From Ochotona curzoniae (lineage: Eukaryota; Chordata; Mammalia; Lagomorpha; Ochotonidae), in contig NW_024467106.1 of assembly GCF_017591425.1 (NCBI RefSeq), forward strand, positions 24,976,501 through 25,040,500: 64,000 bases of DNA, in the 5' to 3' direction. The notes under the pieces are model-generated. The model saw only the letters and a program-made list of their open reading frames with translations, was not told where the DNA came from and searched no databases. The position numbers and the translations under genes were made by a program. Position 1 is the stretch's first letter, and the number at the start of each line of letters is the position of its first letter. Of the stretch, positions 24,259-35,170 are shown in pieces.

Positions 24259-25100
24259 TCTTTTTTTTTTTTTTTTTTTTTTTTTTATTGTTCCTTACAT
24301 TGTATTATGTAGTACAGTTTTATAGGCGCTGGGGATTCCCCCCACCCCTCCCCATACCCCTCCCCCCATGGTGGATTCCTCCACCTTGTTGCATAACCAT
24401 AGTTCAAGTTCAGTTGAGATTCATTGCTTGAAAACACATGCCTAGCATAAAGTTCAGCGTCTTATTGTCCAGATAAGTTCAGTGGCCTCTTGGGGAGACC
24501 TTCTATGGTCTGAAGATAGGTCTAACAGAGTAAAGATCCGGTCAGTTAAAAGCCCCAACAAGGCCTCAGTATCAATATACAACATTATGGAATTAATTGA
24601 CATAGTAATGGGTAAACAATATGTTAAGAATAATGCGAGTTCCATTCTTCGAAACAACTGGGTTGAGACAGTATCAAAGACAGGTTCAAAAAATAACAAA
24701 CAACCAAACAAAAAATTACAGGTTAAATCAAGGCAAACATGTGGTATCTAATCTTTTGGGATTCACTCATTTCCCTTAGCATTATAGTTTCCAGTTGTGC
24801 CCATTTAGCCACAAAGAACTGCAATTTGTTTTTTTTAATAGCTGAGTAGTATTCCATGGAGTAGATGAACCAAAGCTTTCTTATCCAATCTTCTGCTGAT
24901 GGGCATTTCGGTTGCTTCCATGTTTTTGCAATTACTGATTGTGCTGCAATGAACATAGGGATGCATGTTGGTTTGTCGTAAAACAGGTGTTTTGGATATA
25001 TTCCTAGGAGTGCTATTGCTGGGTCATATGGCATGCAGATTCCGAGTTGTTTGAGTGTTCTCCAGACTGATTTCCATAAAGGCTGTACCAATTTGCAGCT
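24259..25100 (-). mobile_element. young 5'-truncated L1 (3' UTR plus ORF2 end)
   Basis: On the + strand it starts with a long T run (the poly-A tail of a - strand element, about 24261-24286), then the 3' UTR and the C-terminus of ORF2. It aligns almost base for base with the copy at 35171-36622 until the match stops abruptly at 25100 after CAATTTGCAGCT. The 3' UTR includes a C-rich stretch (24338-24367) that is G-rich on the element's sense strand, typical of L1 3' UTRs. I see no convincing TSD; the right flank begins GAATTTTCCC. Confidence 0.92.
24723..25100 (-). pseudogene. L1 ORF2 C-terminal fragment, 125 codons, open
   Basis: The frame has no stop from the truncation point to TAA at 24723. 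It carries the L1 C-terminal landmarks [33 protein letters not shown] and [16 protein letters not shown]. It starts at the final cysteine of the CX3CX7HX4C motif, so that motif and the whole RT and endonuclease are absent. An apparent upstream extension (residues M-M-V-W-L-R) is flanking DNA. It is not a functional gene. Confidence 0.92.
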
Positions 25101-26549
25101 GAATTTTCCCTCGTGTTTTCTCAGCCACACCATCAATGTGACAAGCTTCTATCAGTTATTTAGGGTTAAGTAATGTAGTTCGTGTTTTTCTGGGGTGAAT
25201 CTGAATGCCACATATTCCAACTGAAGAGGCATTAATTTCCTTGACATGTTGACATATGCCTTAATGCCTTAATAGGAATTGCTTTCAGCTATAGATGCAG
25301 GCCATTCTTATTTGAATAGCTCCCTATCCAAACACTGCCTCTTTCTCTCCTCTCAGATACCTTCATTATGAATGTTTCTGAAACTCAAGGTTCAGAATGC
25401 TTTAAGACTAACTCATTTTTAAATGCAGGAATCCTGGCTTTCATATTCTGACATTTATTGTAAAAGATTAGGACCGATATTTATGTTCTATTGCTGCTAT
25501 CGCAGATTGTATGTAATGTACTATGTATAATTGTATATGAAAGATATAATAGCTAAATGCATTATACTTATGGACATACAAATCTCACTGGATTGATAGT
25601 GTCTTCATGTTAGTTTGGATGTCCTGATTGGGGACGGGAGGAGCAGAAATACATTCATTACGTTTTGCAGTTGCTAGGGGCACTAGGGCTTGGCTTATCA
25701 GTCTCCTTTCTTCGAAGCTGGCAATTGCATCAGTATAAACTCTGCTGCTGTTCCCACGTATTCTGCTGTGGTTTTGACTCTCATGGTGTCTCTCTTCCGG
25801 CTCTGGCTTACCTGGACAGAATAACCGCCTCACAGTGAAGGTTTAAGTTAATCATAGTGTAAAGCTAATTTGACCATGTAAATTGAAGTGTTCACAAGTT
25901 CTAGAATGAGGACAAGATGTTCTTTAGAGGGTAGAGATGATATCCTTTCCTCCATCTATCATTGAATCCCAATTTACTTATTAGCTTTTCAGAAAGACAG
26001 ATTTTCTATTATTATAATTACATATTTCCTAAATACAACACAAAAGGAAAATAGTAACTATTCTTATCCTTGCTGCATTGTCAATCTAAGATAAGAGTTA
26101 TGTCTTCTCACAGTTAGTTACAGCAGGTACTTGGATTACTTCAGCCCAACTGAATCAATTTTAGTGAGGTAGATTGAGTAAAAAATAATCAAAATCCTTT
26201 AGCCTTGAAATGAAAAAGTTATTTTAATAATAGGCAAGTCTGACTACAGCTACTGAGGTTTCAAGTATTTCAGAGAAAATTATGTGTTTAAACTTTGATA
26301 TTGTATCCTAATACAGAATGTAATCTGGGTTACACTTCACAATTGTGTACGAGGATGTGATACTTATTTCACACTCATCTTCACTGTTCAAATAAAAAGA
26401 CTCTGAAAATGAAGGTAGACTATGTATTAAAATTGATAGGTGACCTTAACCACTAGTTTGTGATTTAATAAAAGATTATTTACATAAAAATACCTTGTCT
26501 ATTTCATCTATTTGTATAAAAAAAAGCCTTGGAAGCCATCATTTCTCTT
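25101..26549. other. unique sequence
   Basis: No repeat was recognised. A less AT-rich segment at 25600-25850 contains an 82-codon frame on the - strand with no family signature. Confidence 0.5.
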
Positions 26550-26616
26550 TTTACAATTTTATTGGAAAGTTAAATGTACAGAGAGAAGGAGAGGCAGAGA
26601 GAAAAAGCTACATCTG
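26550..26616 (-). mobile_element. C-type SINE 3'-end fragment
   Basis: TTTATTGGAAAGTTAAATGT and GAGAAGGAGAGGCAGAGAG are the tail-proximal part only. The SINE body is missing. Confidence 0.6.
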
Positions 26617-26731
26617 TTTTTCACATTGAAACTAAAGAACTGAAAATAAGCTGTTCCTTGGTCTATTCCCCCGTATTACACTTTTCTAACGATTAGTTTT
26701 AATGCCATTAGAATCCAAATAATAAGGTTTT

Positions 26732-27036
26732 TTGGCATGGCCTAGCAGCTAAAGTCCTTGCCTTGAATGCGCTGGGTTCTAATCCCAGCAGCTCCACTTC
26801 TAATCCAGCTCACTGCTTGTGTCCTGGGAAAGCAGTCCAGGACGGCCCAAAGCCCTGGGACCTTGCACCTGCATGGCAGATCTGGAGGAAGTTCCTGGCT
26901 CCTGGCTTTAGATTGGCTCAGCTCCAACCATTGTGGCCACTTGGGGAGTGAGTCAGCAGATGGAAGACCTTCCTCTCAGTCTCTCCTCGTCTCTGTATAT
27001 CTGCCTTTCCAATAAAAATAAAAATTTAAAAAAAAG
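26732..27036 (+). mobile_element. C-type SINE, near full length
   Basis: Head GGCATGGCCTAGCAGCTAAAG, a B-box-like GGTTCTAATCCC, CCTGGGAAAGCAGTCCAGGA, CCTGGCTCCTGGCTTTAGAT, and TGCCTTTCCAATAAAAATAA with an A-rich tail. A short deletion before CAGCTCCACTTC removes part of the head. All three open frames overlapping it are shadows. Confidence 0.88.
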
Positions 27037-27969
27037 TATAAAACAAAAGGGCATTGGTATCATTGTAAAGAATTAATCTTTAGCCAAAAAAAAAAGCCTT
27101 TCTCGAATATGCACTTCCCAAAAACACACACACCTTTACACTTTTTTTCAGAAATTTCTACATCCAAAAGCACAGTACAAATGTCCCTAAAATCAAACAA
27201 ACTAAGATACTAGATTTAGTTCCTAAAAGTTGAATTGCAAAGCATGGACAGATACAAAATATAAATAATTGAAAGGAATATAAATTATTCGGTCATGATC
27301 TTATTGCAGTGAAAGACACAGACTCTAGAGTTACTTTAGATTTATTTTTATCCTTTGGATATAAAAAAGCCTATGAATATTTAATGTTCAACACATATTA
27401 CGGCAATGATTTATATCAGGATATGTTTTTCTTGGTTTCCCTTACTAGGATGTGTGGTAGTTCATGATATTATTACTTATTTTAGTGACTAGAAAATATT
27501 GCAAAGCCAACCAAAATAGGTTCATAAACACCATATTAGAAGAAAGCAATTTATATAGAATTATAGAAGTTACTCAAATTGAAATATCCCATTTCTTTTG
27601 AAGCAAAAGAATTTCTTCTGTTGTTGCTTTGCAATGTAATTGTGACAATATCTATATGCATATGACTATCATATTCTATAGATAATCTCATACTGTTTTG
27701 TTGATCAGCTATGTAGAAAACTACTTCTGTAATATAAAGCGAATAAAAACCTATCAGTATTTTTTCCAGCATGATGCTTTTCTTTATTAGAGCAGCCACA
27801 ATGACACAAATAAGACTTCCTCTAAAGAAACACATTTTTATCATTGTGATTTCATTCTAATCTATCATGTTTTTCTTCTTTTCCTGTCAGCTTTTAAAAT
27901 CAGTTTATTGATTTCTAATGTATATGTCATGAAACATAACATTTTAAAAGTTTATTCCACTAAGGATTT
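27037..27969. other. unique AT-rich sequence
   Basis: Nothing recognised. The 97-codon frame at 27551-27844 lacks any motif. Confidence 0.5.
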
Positions 27970-28286
27970 TAAATGTTTGTTTGCTTGTTTATATGAAAGG
28001 AGAGAGAGAGAAGAGAAATAGGGAGATAGAGAGATCTTCCACCCGCTGGTTCACTACTCAGATGTCCTCAGAGGATGGAGCAGAAGAGCCAGAGGCTGCA
28101 AGTTTCTTCTGAGTCTCCTGCATGGGTGGCAGAAGCCTAAATGTTTGGGTCATTCTTCACTGATTTCTCAGCAACATAAGCAGGGAGCTGGACCAAATGT
28201 GGAGCTGCTGGGACCTGAATAAGCACCGATAGGAGAAACAGACATGGCAGTTGGTGCATTAGACTCTGGCCACAGTGATGGCCACA
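27970..28286 (-). mobile_element. C-type SINE, old
   Basis: GGAGATAGAGAGATCTTCCAC, CTGGTTCACTACTCAGATG, CATAAGCAGGGAGCTGGACC and GCATTAGACTCTGGCCACAG give the reverse order from tail to head. Confidence 0.7.
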
Positions 28287-28472
28287 TTAGCAAGTTTAAA
28301 TACTATTGAGCTACCACTATCAACATCAAATAGTTCAACATAAGAAAATCTTTCTATACCATCAACTCACTCTGCCTTTCATGTAAACAAATACATCTTT
28401 TAAATGAATTTAGAAATGAATATTTTACATGGTACAAAATTTAAAACTGTAAGAAGAAAATTCTCAGAAGCC

Positions 28473-28521
28473 ATGAGTTCATCTCATAAAATCTGCATTT
28501 TTGCCTTGCTACTTCTTGCAG
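28473..28521 (+). other. orphan signal-peptide-like exon with donor site
   Basis: An ATG in a favourable context (GAAGCC before it) opens MSSSHKICIFALLLLA plus one base. It has polar, basic and then hydrophobic-core residues as in a secretory leader. It ends exactly at CAG|GTGAGT, a consensus 5' splice site, giving a phase-1 junction common in first exons of small secreted and Ig/Ly6-type proteins. I do not recognise a gene, and no acceptor or second exon was found nearby. It may be chance or a relic. Confidence 0.25.
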
Positions 28522-28582
28522 GTGAGTATAATCATTTATTCATCAGTTTCTTTCCAGCATTTCCTTCTAAAAAATACATAAA

Positions 28583-28655
28583 TATTCCTCTCTGTCTCTC
28601 CTCCCCTGTGTATATCTGACTTTCCAATGAAAATAAATAAATCCTTAAAAAAGAT
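28583..28655 (+). mobile_element. C-type SINE 3'-end fragment
   Basis: CCTCTCTGTCTCTCCTCCCC, TATCTGACTTTCCAATGAAA and an AAATAAATAAATCC tail, with no body upstream. The T-rich run and SINE remnant that follow may be related. Confidence 0.7.
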
Positions 28656-28719
28656 TGCTTAAATGAATAAATAAATACATATGTACTCTTATTTTTCTGT
28701 TTTAAGATGTCAAAAGATA

Positions 28720-28990
28720 GTTTTTTTTTTTTAAAGAACATATACAGAGCGACATCTTCCATCCACTGGTTCATTCCTCAAATTTCAGAAGAAGCCAGGG
28801 CTGTACTAGACCAAAACTAAGATTCCATAACTTAATTGGAATATTTAAAATGGATTCTAGAAATCCACAAACCTGAGTCATCGTTGTGTACTCCAGGAAG
28901 CTGAGTTGGAAGTTGAGGTGGGAATCATTTCCAGGTATTTAGGATCAGAAATGGCATTCCAAATGATGTCTTAACAGCTGTATCTAATGT
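28720..28990 (-). mobile_element. C-type SINE, old
   Basis: A T run and CATATACAGAGCGACATCTTCC mark the tail side. CACTGGTTCATTCCTCAAATT, GAAGCCAGGGCTG and CTCCAGGAAGCTGAGTTGG mark the body. The head is worn. Confidence 0.55.
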
Positions 28991-29126
28991 CTGTTTTTGA
29001 TATCATACCATTGCACACTAAAATTATGATAAATAATCTTATGCATATGGTATTCAGACATTTGGAAGGAAGATGTGATTTTATGAGTCCATGTAGAAAA
29101 ACACACAGAATATCACATGTAAGAGT

Positions 29127-29594
29127 ATGTCAAAAATTCATGGAAAAATATGATTAAAACATAATTTTTTCTTTTTTTTTTTAAGATTTATTTTTATTAT
29201 TTTTTCATTGGAAAGGCGGATATACAGAGAGGAGAGACAGAGAGGAAGATCTTCCATCCGATGATTCACTCCCCAAGTGAGCGCAACGGGCCGATACTAT
29301 GCCGATCCGAAGCCAGGAGCCTCTTCCGGGTCTCCCACGCGGGTGCAGGTTCCCAAAGCTTTGGGCTGTCCTCGACTGCTTTCCCAGGCCACAGGCAGGG
29401 AGCTGGAAGGGAAGCGGGGCTGCCGGGATTAGAACCGGCGCCCATATGGGATCCCGGGCGTGCAAGGCGAGGACCTTTAACCACTTGCGCCACCGCGCCG
29501 GGCCCTAAAACATAATTTTTTCATGCTATTTTTTTCACCCATAAAGTTTTCTTGAAGGACAATTTTCCATGACTTTTCTGGAGATCCCTCCTAG
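29127..29594. mobile_element. mariner-like remnant split by a SINE
   Basis: GTCAAAAATTCATGGAAAAAT at the left (29127-29155) and AATTTTCCATGACTTTTCTG at the right (about 29561-29580) are imperfect inverted counterparts. They resemble termini of the mammalian MARNA/HSMAR2-type mariners from memory. The young SINE at 29172-29505 sits inside. Removing it leaves a short element of roughly 120 bp. Confidence 0.5.
29172..29505 (-). mobile_element. C-type SINE, young full-length copy
   Basis: Nearly intact from tail to head CCACCGCGCCGGGCC, flanked by a perfect 17-bp TSD (TAAAACATAATTTTTTC) at 29155-29171 and 29506-29522. It shares diagnostic body bases (GCCGATACTATGCCGATCC) with the copy at 43907-44239. 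Four overlapping open frames here are shadows. Confidence 0.96.
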
Positions 29595-31369
29595 TTTTAA
29601 TTGCTTGACAACACATTGAATTATGAACTATCAGTAGTTTTCTAATCTTCTCCAGACAGAGGGAAAAATAGGGTTTAACACATTACTTTGCTATGTTTTC
29701 TATGTACTTGTGAATTTTTTTTAGTCCAGAAAAGAAATAGAGGTAAATTATGGCTTCTCGAAAAGTTTAAAGAATACTAATTCCAAGATGAGTATAGAAA
29801 AAGCAAGATGCCCTATAAATCTACTCATCAGAAAATTGAAGTCAAAGCTGACCAAATTTTCTGTGATAACGCCTATGCCTTACAAAGGTATGAGACAGAA
29901 TTTTGACTTTGACAGAGTGTACGTATGAAGAAAAATTCAGCTGAAAGTATTAACATATTTATAAAATTTGGATGTGAGCTAATATGACAGAACTGAATTT
30001 CCTATCATTGACCGACTCTTTCCCTAAAACTACACAGAATGTTTTCAAGAAAGAGTAAGCAAACAGCAAGGAGGAAGTCCTTCCTCAGTTCCTAGAGGAG
30101 GGAAAAATACCTTGTGAGGTGGAATATTGATCATGTCACTTCCAACACATGAATAATGACTGATTACTGTCCCTGGGAGACACTTGAGATCTTTTGTGTC
30201 CCAAATCATTGACATTATCTTACCCCTGGGCAATGGGAGTTGTAGTGGAAAAACTTCCATTCCTGAGATGCACAGATCAAAATCTTGTATAAACCTGATG
30301 TTGTAACAAGCCAGGAAGGAACACCATTCCCATATCATGACCTTCAGATTAGCAACCTGGAAAAAACAGAAACAAAAGCAAAACACCAGTGTATATCTGG
30401 AACTCAGGCAAAGTGTGAGACCTTCTTTGAAATGTAGCCACAAAGGAAAACCAAAATTTTCTGGTGGAGCAGAAACACTTGAAATCTGTGAGATCAATAC
30501 CTGCCCTAAGCAAAAGCTAGGTGCAGGAGTTTGGAGGTGGTAGTTTAGTCGCGGTATAAGTGGCAGCGATAAGATCTAAATCCAGCTCAATTCTTGAAGA
30601 AACTGGCTGGAATTCTACCCTAAACTCTTGTAAGGCATTTAAAGACATAAATACAACTTATCCAAGCATTTGCCATCATATTTATGGTATCTGTCATTTT
30701 ATTCAAATTCCTAAATGAGATATGTAAAATTCCTAAGGGACTAAAAGAAGGCCTCAGATTCATACTTAGAGATGAAGTGTCTATTAACTCTATTAGAGAA
30801 TTGTAAATTGCTATAATTAATATGCTAAAGAACCTTGTTGAAAAATCTTGGCAACCATGCACAAACAGATGTTAAATGGAAACTACCCAGTCAGATGCAC
30901 AAACACAGGAAAAAGTGGGAGAGTGTTAAGGCTTATGCAGGATTGTGCCTACCAACTTAAGCAGATGTTTCATCCTGTATTAAGGTTTGTGCATTTGTGC
31001 TAATGGAAGATGGATGAGTGGAGACTTGATTTAATGATGCTGTGTGGATGTAGGTTCAGTGGCCATCTTGAGACCACTGAGAGCTTACCTTTAGACGACA
31101 GTTCTTGCAAGAGGGTTGGTAACTAAACTGAGGTTTTCCTAGCTTTTTATTCTCTAGTTCCTGCCCTCCATATAAGCTGTTTATCAGCCTCAGTTAGATC
31201 CTAGATTAAGGAAACTGTCTGATTTTAAACTGTTAGCTTACAAATTATTTCCTTCTTAAGGAGCTGCATTCACGTATTTTAATTCAAGTAGTGCCTAGTT
31301 GACTAAGAAAAAGGATAACAGAATCAAGGTGGTAGAATAATATCATATATGTAAAAAAAAAATTCATAG
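29595..31369. other. unique sequence
   Basis: No repeat was recognised over 1.8 kb. It contains the longest non-L1 open frame of the window (150 codons on -, 30045-30497), which has no domain signature and a low-complexity F/C run, so I do not call it a gene. Confidence 0.5.
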
Positions 31370-31780
31370 AGAAGAAACTGGAAATAATGTATCAGAGCAG
31401 TTTGGAAACCTAAAGGCCTGAAAGTTTCCCCAAAATTGTCAAAAATATCAACACATACCCAAGAAGACAATCTCATGAATATTTGACAATATTTTAAGGC
31501 TTAAATTAAATACTACCCAAACACATGAAAGAAAATGTGAAGAGAAATATTGCTGGCATTCAGAGGGACAATCTACACTGTATACCAAAACTCAAGACAG
31601 AATTCTCAACCAGAAGTACAAAAGCCAGAAAACAGTAACATGACATTGTGAAGAACTAAAAGAATGATGATAACAAAAAGTAAATTCCTCAGGCCTAGAC
31701 TGTATACCTGGCACCTATGCATTTCGAATATAGATATAAACTAAAGATCTTTTCTAAAGAAAAATCCTGAGATAATTCAT
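31370..31780 (+). mobile_element. ancient L1 (L1M-type) remnant
   Basis: CTGAAAGTTTCCCCAAAATTG, AATATCAACACATACCCAAGAAG, AAAGCCAGAAAACAGTAACATG and a later CATTGTGAAGAACTAAAAG follow in order a segment I recall from old L1M families (a CCAGAAGGCAGTGG-type block). It is heavily mutated with no open frame. Confidence 0.4.
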
Positions 31781-32577
31781 CACTATCAACACCCTTATCA
31801 AATTTGATCATTTTGAAACGTAGTTAGAAGTAAAATCTGTAACAAAATCAGCACATAAAGTGGAAGAGGCAAATTGGAAATATATTGTAGAATTCATAAA
31901 TTATCTGTTAAGTCAAATGTTGACCACATTTTGAAAACCAGTTGATTTTGGTTTTATTTGAGTTATACATGTGGTTTGAACACATATTGCATATAAGTTA
32001 GTTGAGCTTTTGCCCTACTTCTGTATTTTGACATTTTGAGCACCTTTTTTCTGTAAATTTTGAAAATGCTTTAAATCAAGTAACAAAAGTAAATATATGT
32101 ATTTGTTTCATGACTTATTGAAATGTACATACACACAAGATGAAATAGCAGATGCATGACCTCACAGTTATTGCTTTTGTGTCGTCAAAAGTAGAATAAC
32201 AGATGCTAGGAACGGGCCTGCTCTGAGTGCTCTTGGAGACATCGCTCAAAGGACAGAAAATTTCATTTATGTCGTAGGAATAGACTTCATGACCAATGGT
32301 GACTATGGTTAGTGAAAATAGGTTGTATTCTTGAAAAATACGAGAGTATACCTTAACTGTTCTCAGTCTTGAGTTTTTTATATCAATCCTCTTCCTTTAA
32401 TCATCATGCCATTAGTTGACGTCATGGTCATTGTTAAGAAAATTGCTACTACTTAATTGTACGCATTTCAAATTCAATACCAGATATATTCTCAGTACAC
32501 TTTTTAAAAAATAACGAATGTATTCTTTTATAAAATATGGTTCTTATTATGCTTATAATCCTGGGGTGTTTTTTTTT
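31781..32577. other. unique AT-rich sequence
   Basis: Nothing recognised. Confidence 0.5.
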
Positions 32578-32868
32578 CTTAATTTACTTGTTCATTTTTA
32601 CTTATTTGTAAAATAGAGAGACAGAGAAATATTTCATCCACATCTCAAATGCTTGTGACAGGGAAGTTCCAGACCGATTCTGGAAGTCTGGGATTTAATC
32701 CAGATCTCCCATGCTGGTAGCAGAGAGCCAAGCACTGGGTCCCCCAGTTGCTGCATCCTAATTATGTGCAGCATCAGAAAGCTGGAAGAGCTGGACGAGT
32801 TGGGGCTCAAACCTAGGCATTCCGAGATGGGATGAAGACAGTCCAAGCAGTACCTTAGAAACCATTGG
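32578..32868 (-). mobile_element. C-type SINE, old
   Basis: TTTACTTATTTGTAAAATAGAG, GGGATTTAATCCAGATCTCCC, AGAGAGCCAAGCACTGGGTC and a head near AAGCAGTACCTTAGAAACC. A T/G simple repeat (GTTGTTGTTTGTTTATTTG) follows at 32908-32947. Confidence 0.65.
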
Positions 32869-32947
32869 TAACCTTTGGTGTCCCTAGTCTTCTAAGTTTC
32901 TACGAAGTTTTTTGTTGTTGTTGTTTGTTTATTTGTTTGTTTTTGTT

Positions 32948-33841
32948 AATATGTGCTTCACTCACTTTGCTCTGCATGTTTTAGCTCCCAAGTCTATCTA
33001 AATAGGTTTGCCTTAGAAAAGTGAGCTTCAGGCCAATGTACTATCAAGTATATTTTTTTCCTCCTGCTGCAGAAACCTCCATCCAATACAAAGAAAACTG
33101 AATAGAATGATACAGGAAACCAAATCTAGGTTTTGTGGCATCTGTTTATACTTTCTCTTGCACAACACAAAGGATGTTAATGAAGCAAATGCAAATGCAA
33201 GTCTAGAAGCATGAAGAAGCCTCAATTGATAAAATGTGTAAAATGGAATCTTTACCAGTTTTAGTGCAAATTGGGTGTTAATTGTACATTTAAATATTCT
33301 TTGTAGCTTGTTTGAGTGTGAAGTCATTCATTTGCTTTTCATGATTTATCTAAACTATGCCCAGGCAACTCAGCCCCACTGTTTTTAAAAGGCAATATGC
33401 AAAGCTGATTTGTTATTCACCTTATATTTCACATTTTTTTTTTAAATTAGAGAAGTTACTGGCATGCTTTAAGTTTTTGGATTGTACTCTACATGTTGAA
33501 AATGCGTCTATCAACAGCATACTGGAGAAACAAAGAGACTATGTTTTTATTTTAAAAGCTGCTAATGCATACTTTTTATAGTGGGTAATAGATTTCTGAG
33601 TCACTTTTTCTAAAGGACTGCAGATGTAAGAGATACAGGGATTGTAAATGTCCTAAAAAGGGGTAATAAAAAGCTGGAACAACTGAAAGAAGAGAATTCC
33701 TTCAGCTTTGTGTTCACAATAATAGGGATAAGGGGAAAATAATGAATTAGTTCAATCATCTGAAGTAGAGCTAATGATTTAGAATATTACCAACTTCCAT
33801 ATCAAATGGCATATTTTAGGATTGTATTTTCATATGGTTTC
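32948..33841. other. unique sequence with a motif-dense block
   Basis: 33120-33330 contains an overlapping AATGCAAATGCAA pair (POU octamer ATGCAAAT at 33189-33196) and a nearby ACAAAGG. It may be a regulatory element. Nothing else was recognised. Confidence 0.35.
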
Positions 33842-33905
33842 TTTTTTAATTTTTATTTTTTATGATATGGTTTCATAGGCACAGGATTTTATACAAGATC
33901 ATCTT
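33842..33905 (-). mobile_element. L1 3'-terminal fragment, short
   Basis: A T-rich start followed by GGTTTCATAGGCACAGGATTT corresponds to the conserved 3' end seen in the other L1 pieces; it then fades. Confidence 0.4.
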
Positions 33906-34099
33906 GGCTTCCTTTATTGGCAGATAATATGCAAGTCACCAATGTTTATTTTAACTGGAAAATTAGTAACAATATATGCTTAGAATTGAGATTTATAGAG
34001 AAGACTCAAAAATGAGAGCATATTTTCAGGATCTGTGCTAGAAATGTACAAACAAAGAGGAATCCAGATGACAACAGCCTGCAACTCATAGATCATACA

Positions 34100-34390
34100 G
34101 TAGCATCATTTTCTTTAAGAAGATTCTTGATTTTCTTTTTCATTTCTTCAATAACACATTAGTCATTCAGTAGCATGTTATTTAACTTCATGGTGTTGTT
34201 AATTTCTTTTTTTTTTTTCCTGTTGTTGATTTTGTTTTGTGGCTTTTCATTTAGGGAGATGTATAGTAACTGTGTAATAGAGACTGTCATAGCTAGTAAC
34301 ATGTTATTTAATTTCATGGCATTGTAAATTTCTGTTTTTCTTCCTATTTTTGATTGTGTACTGTGACTTTTCATTGAAGGTTAATGGTAT
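34100..34390 (-). mobile_element. L1-derived block with tandem ORF2 units
   Basis: Two units of about 126 bp on the - strand each encode a MKLNNMLL core. The open frame at 34159-34374 contains EIYNAMKLNNMLLA and, 42 residues later, EINNTMKLNNMLLND. This corresponds to the L1 ORF2 region after the endonuclease domain. The duplicated arrangement is the same as at 6471-6715 but in the opposite orientation. Confidence 0.6.
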
Positions 34391-34609
34391 TACTAGTTAA
34401 AACAGTTCTGAAGACTGTCAGAAAGAAATAGACACACAAAGATCATTTGATCATTTATAGAAATCTTATACAGGACAGTCTTCCTATGGAAGCTCCACAG
34501 CACGAGAGAGCCATTGTCGCCTGACTGCTGATGGTTAGATAATCCTCACTGGTAGCTGGGTGGCAGAACTTCATATCTATTATGTTTTGTTTCCTTCTTT
34601 TAGCCAGAA
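34391..34609. other. unrecognised sequence
   Basis: A short unique stretch between the L1-derived block and a SINE; nothing to note. Confidence 0.4.
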
Positions 34610-34624
34610 CACATTCATAATTTT

Positions 34625-34930
34625 TACATCTTTTTTAATTGGAAAGGTAGATTTACAGAGGAGAAACAGAGAGAAAGATATTGCACCCGCTTGTTCATTT
34701 CCCAAGTGAACAAAACAGCTGGAGCTGAGCCAATCCAAAGCCAGGAGTTTCTTCTGGGTTTCCCAAGTGGGTGCAGGGTCCCAAGATTTTGGGCCGTCCT
34801 CCATTACTTTCCCAGGCCTCAGGCAGGGAGCTGGAAGGGAAGTGGAGCAGCCAGGATTTTAACCGAAACTCATATGGGATCCCAGTGCAAGCAAGGTGAT
34901 AATTTATCTACTGAGCCATCGCACTGAGCC
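34625..34930 (-). mobile_element. C-type SINE, full length
   Basis: AATTGGAAAGGTAGATTTACAG to the head CATCGCACTGAGCC in reverse, with AGGCAGGGAGCTGGAAGGGA in the body. Flanks CACATTCATAATTTT (34610-34624) and CACATTAATATTT (from 34932) look like a worn TSD. The frames on both strands here are shadows. Confidence 0.85.
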
Positions 34931-35144
34931 CCACATTAATATTTGAGAATTCTGTAGTTGATATTTAATAGCAGATTTGTACCCCAACAATTTAATAATA
35001 CCCACTCAAAGACACTTATATTTAAAATTTACTTTCAAAATAATACAGACTTTGACAATTTATTTCAATTAAATTGTAGCTCATGCCAAAATTTTCATTT
35101 CATTTCTAGTGTAGGTGATTTCAAATTGCCTGGTAGTAGATTCT

Positions 35145-35170
35145 ATTTCATCTGCCTAAATTATATTTTC
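35145..35170 (+). repeat. 26-bp TSD of the young L1, left copy
   Basis: This stretch is identical to 36623-36648. It begins ATTTCATCTGCCTAAATTAT and brackets the L1. The left copy is 26 bp, longer than most L1 TSDs. Confidence 0.95.

Noticed and set aside
24454..24711. An 85-codon frame just downstream of the L1 ORF2 stop, open in both young L1 copies (also at 35372-35629)
   Set aside because: It begins at TTG, not ATG, lies in the 3' UTR, and an antisense frame is equally open. Both copies are simply too young to have collected stops.
30045..30497. 150-codon frame on the - strand
   Set aside because: No recognisable motif, unusual cysteine/phenylalanine run, no splice or promoter context. 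Frames of this length occur by chance in 64 kb.
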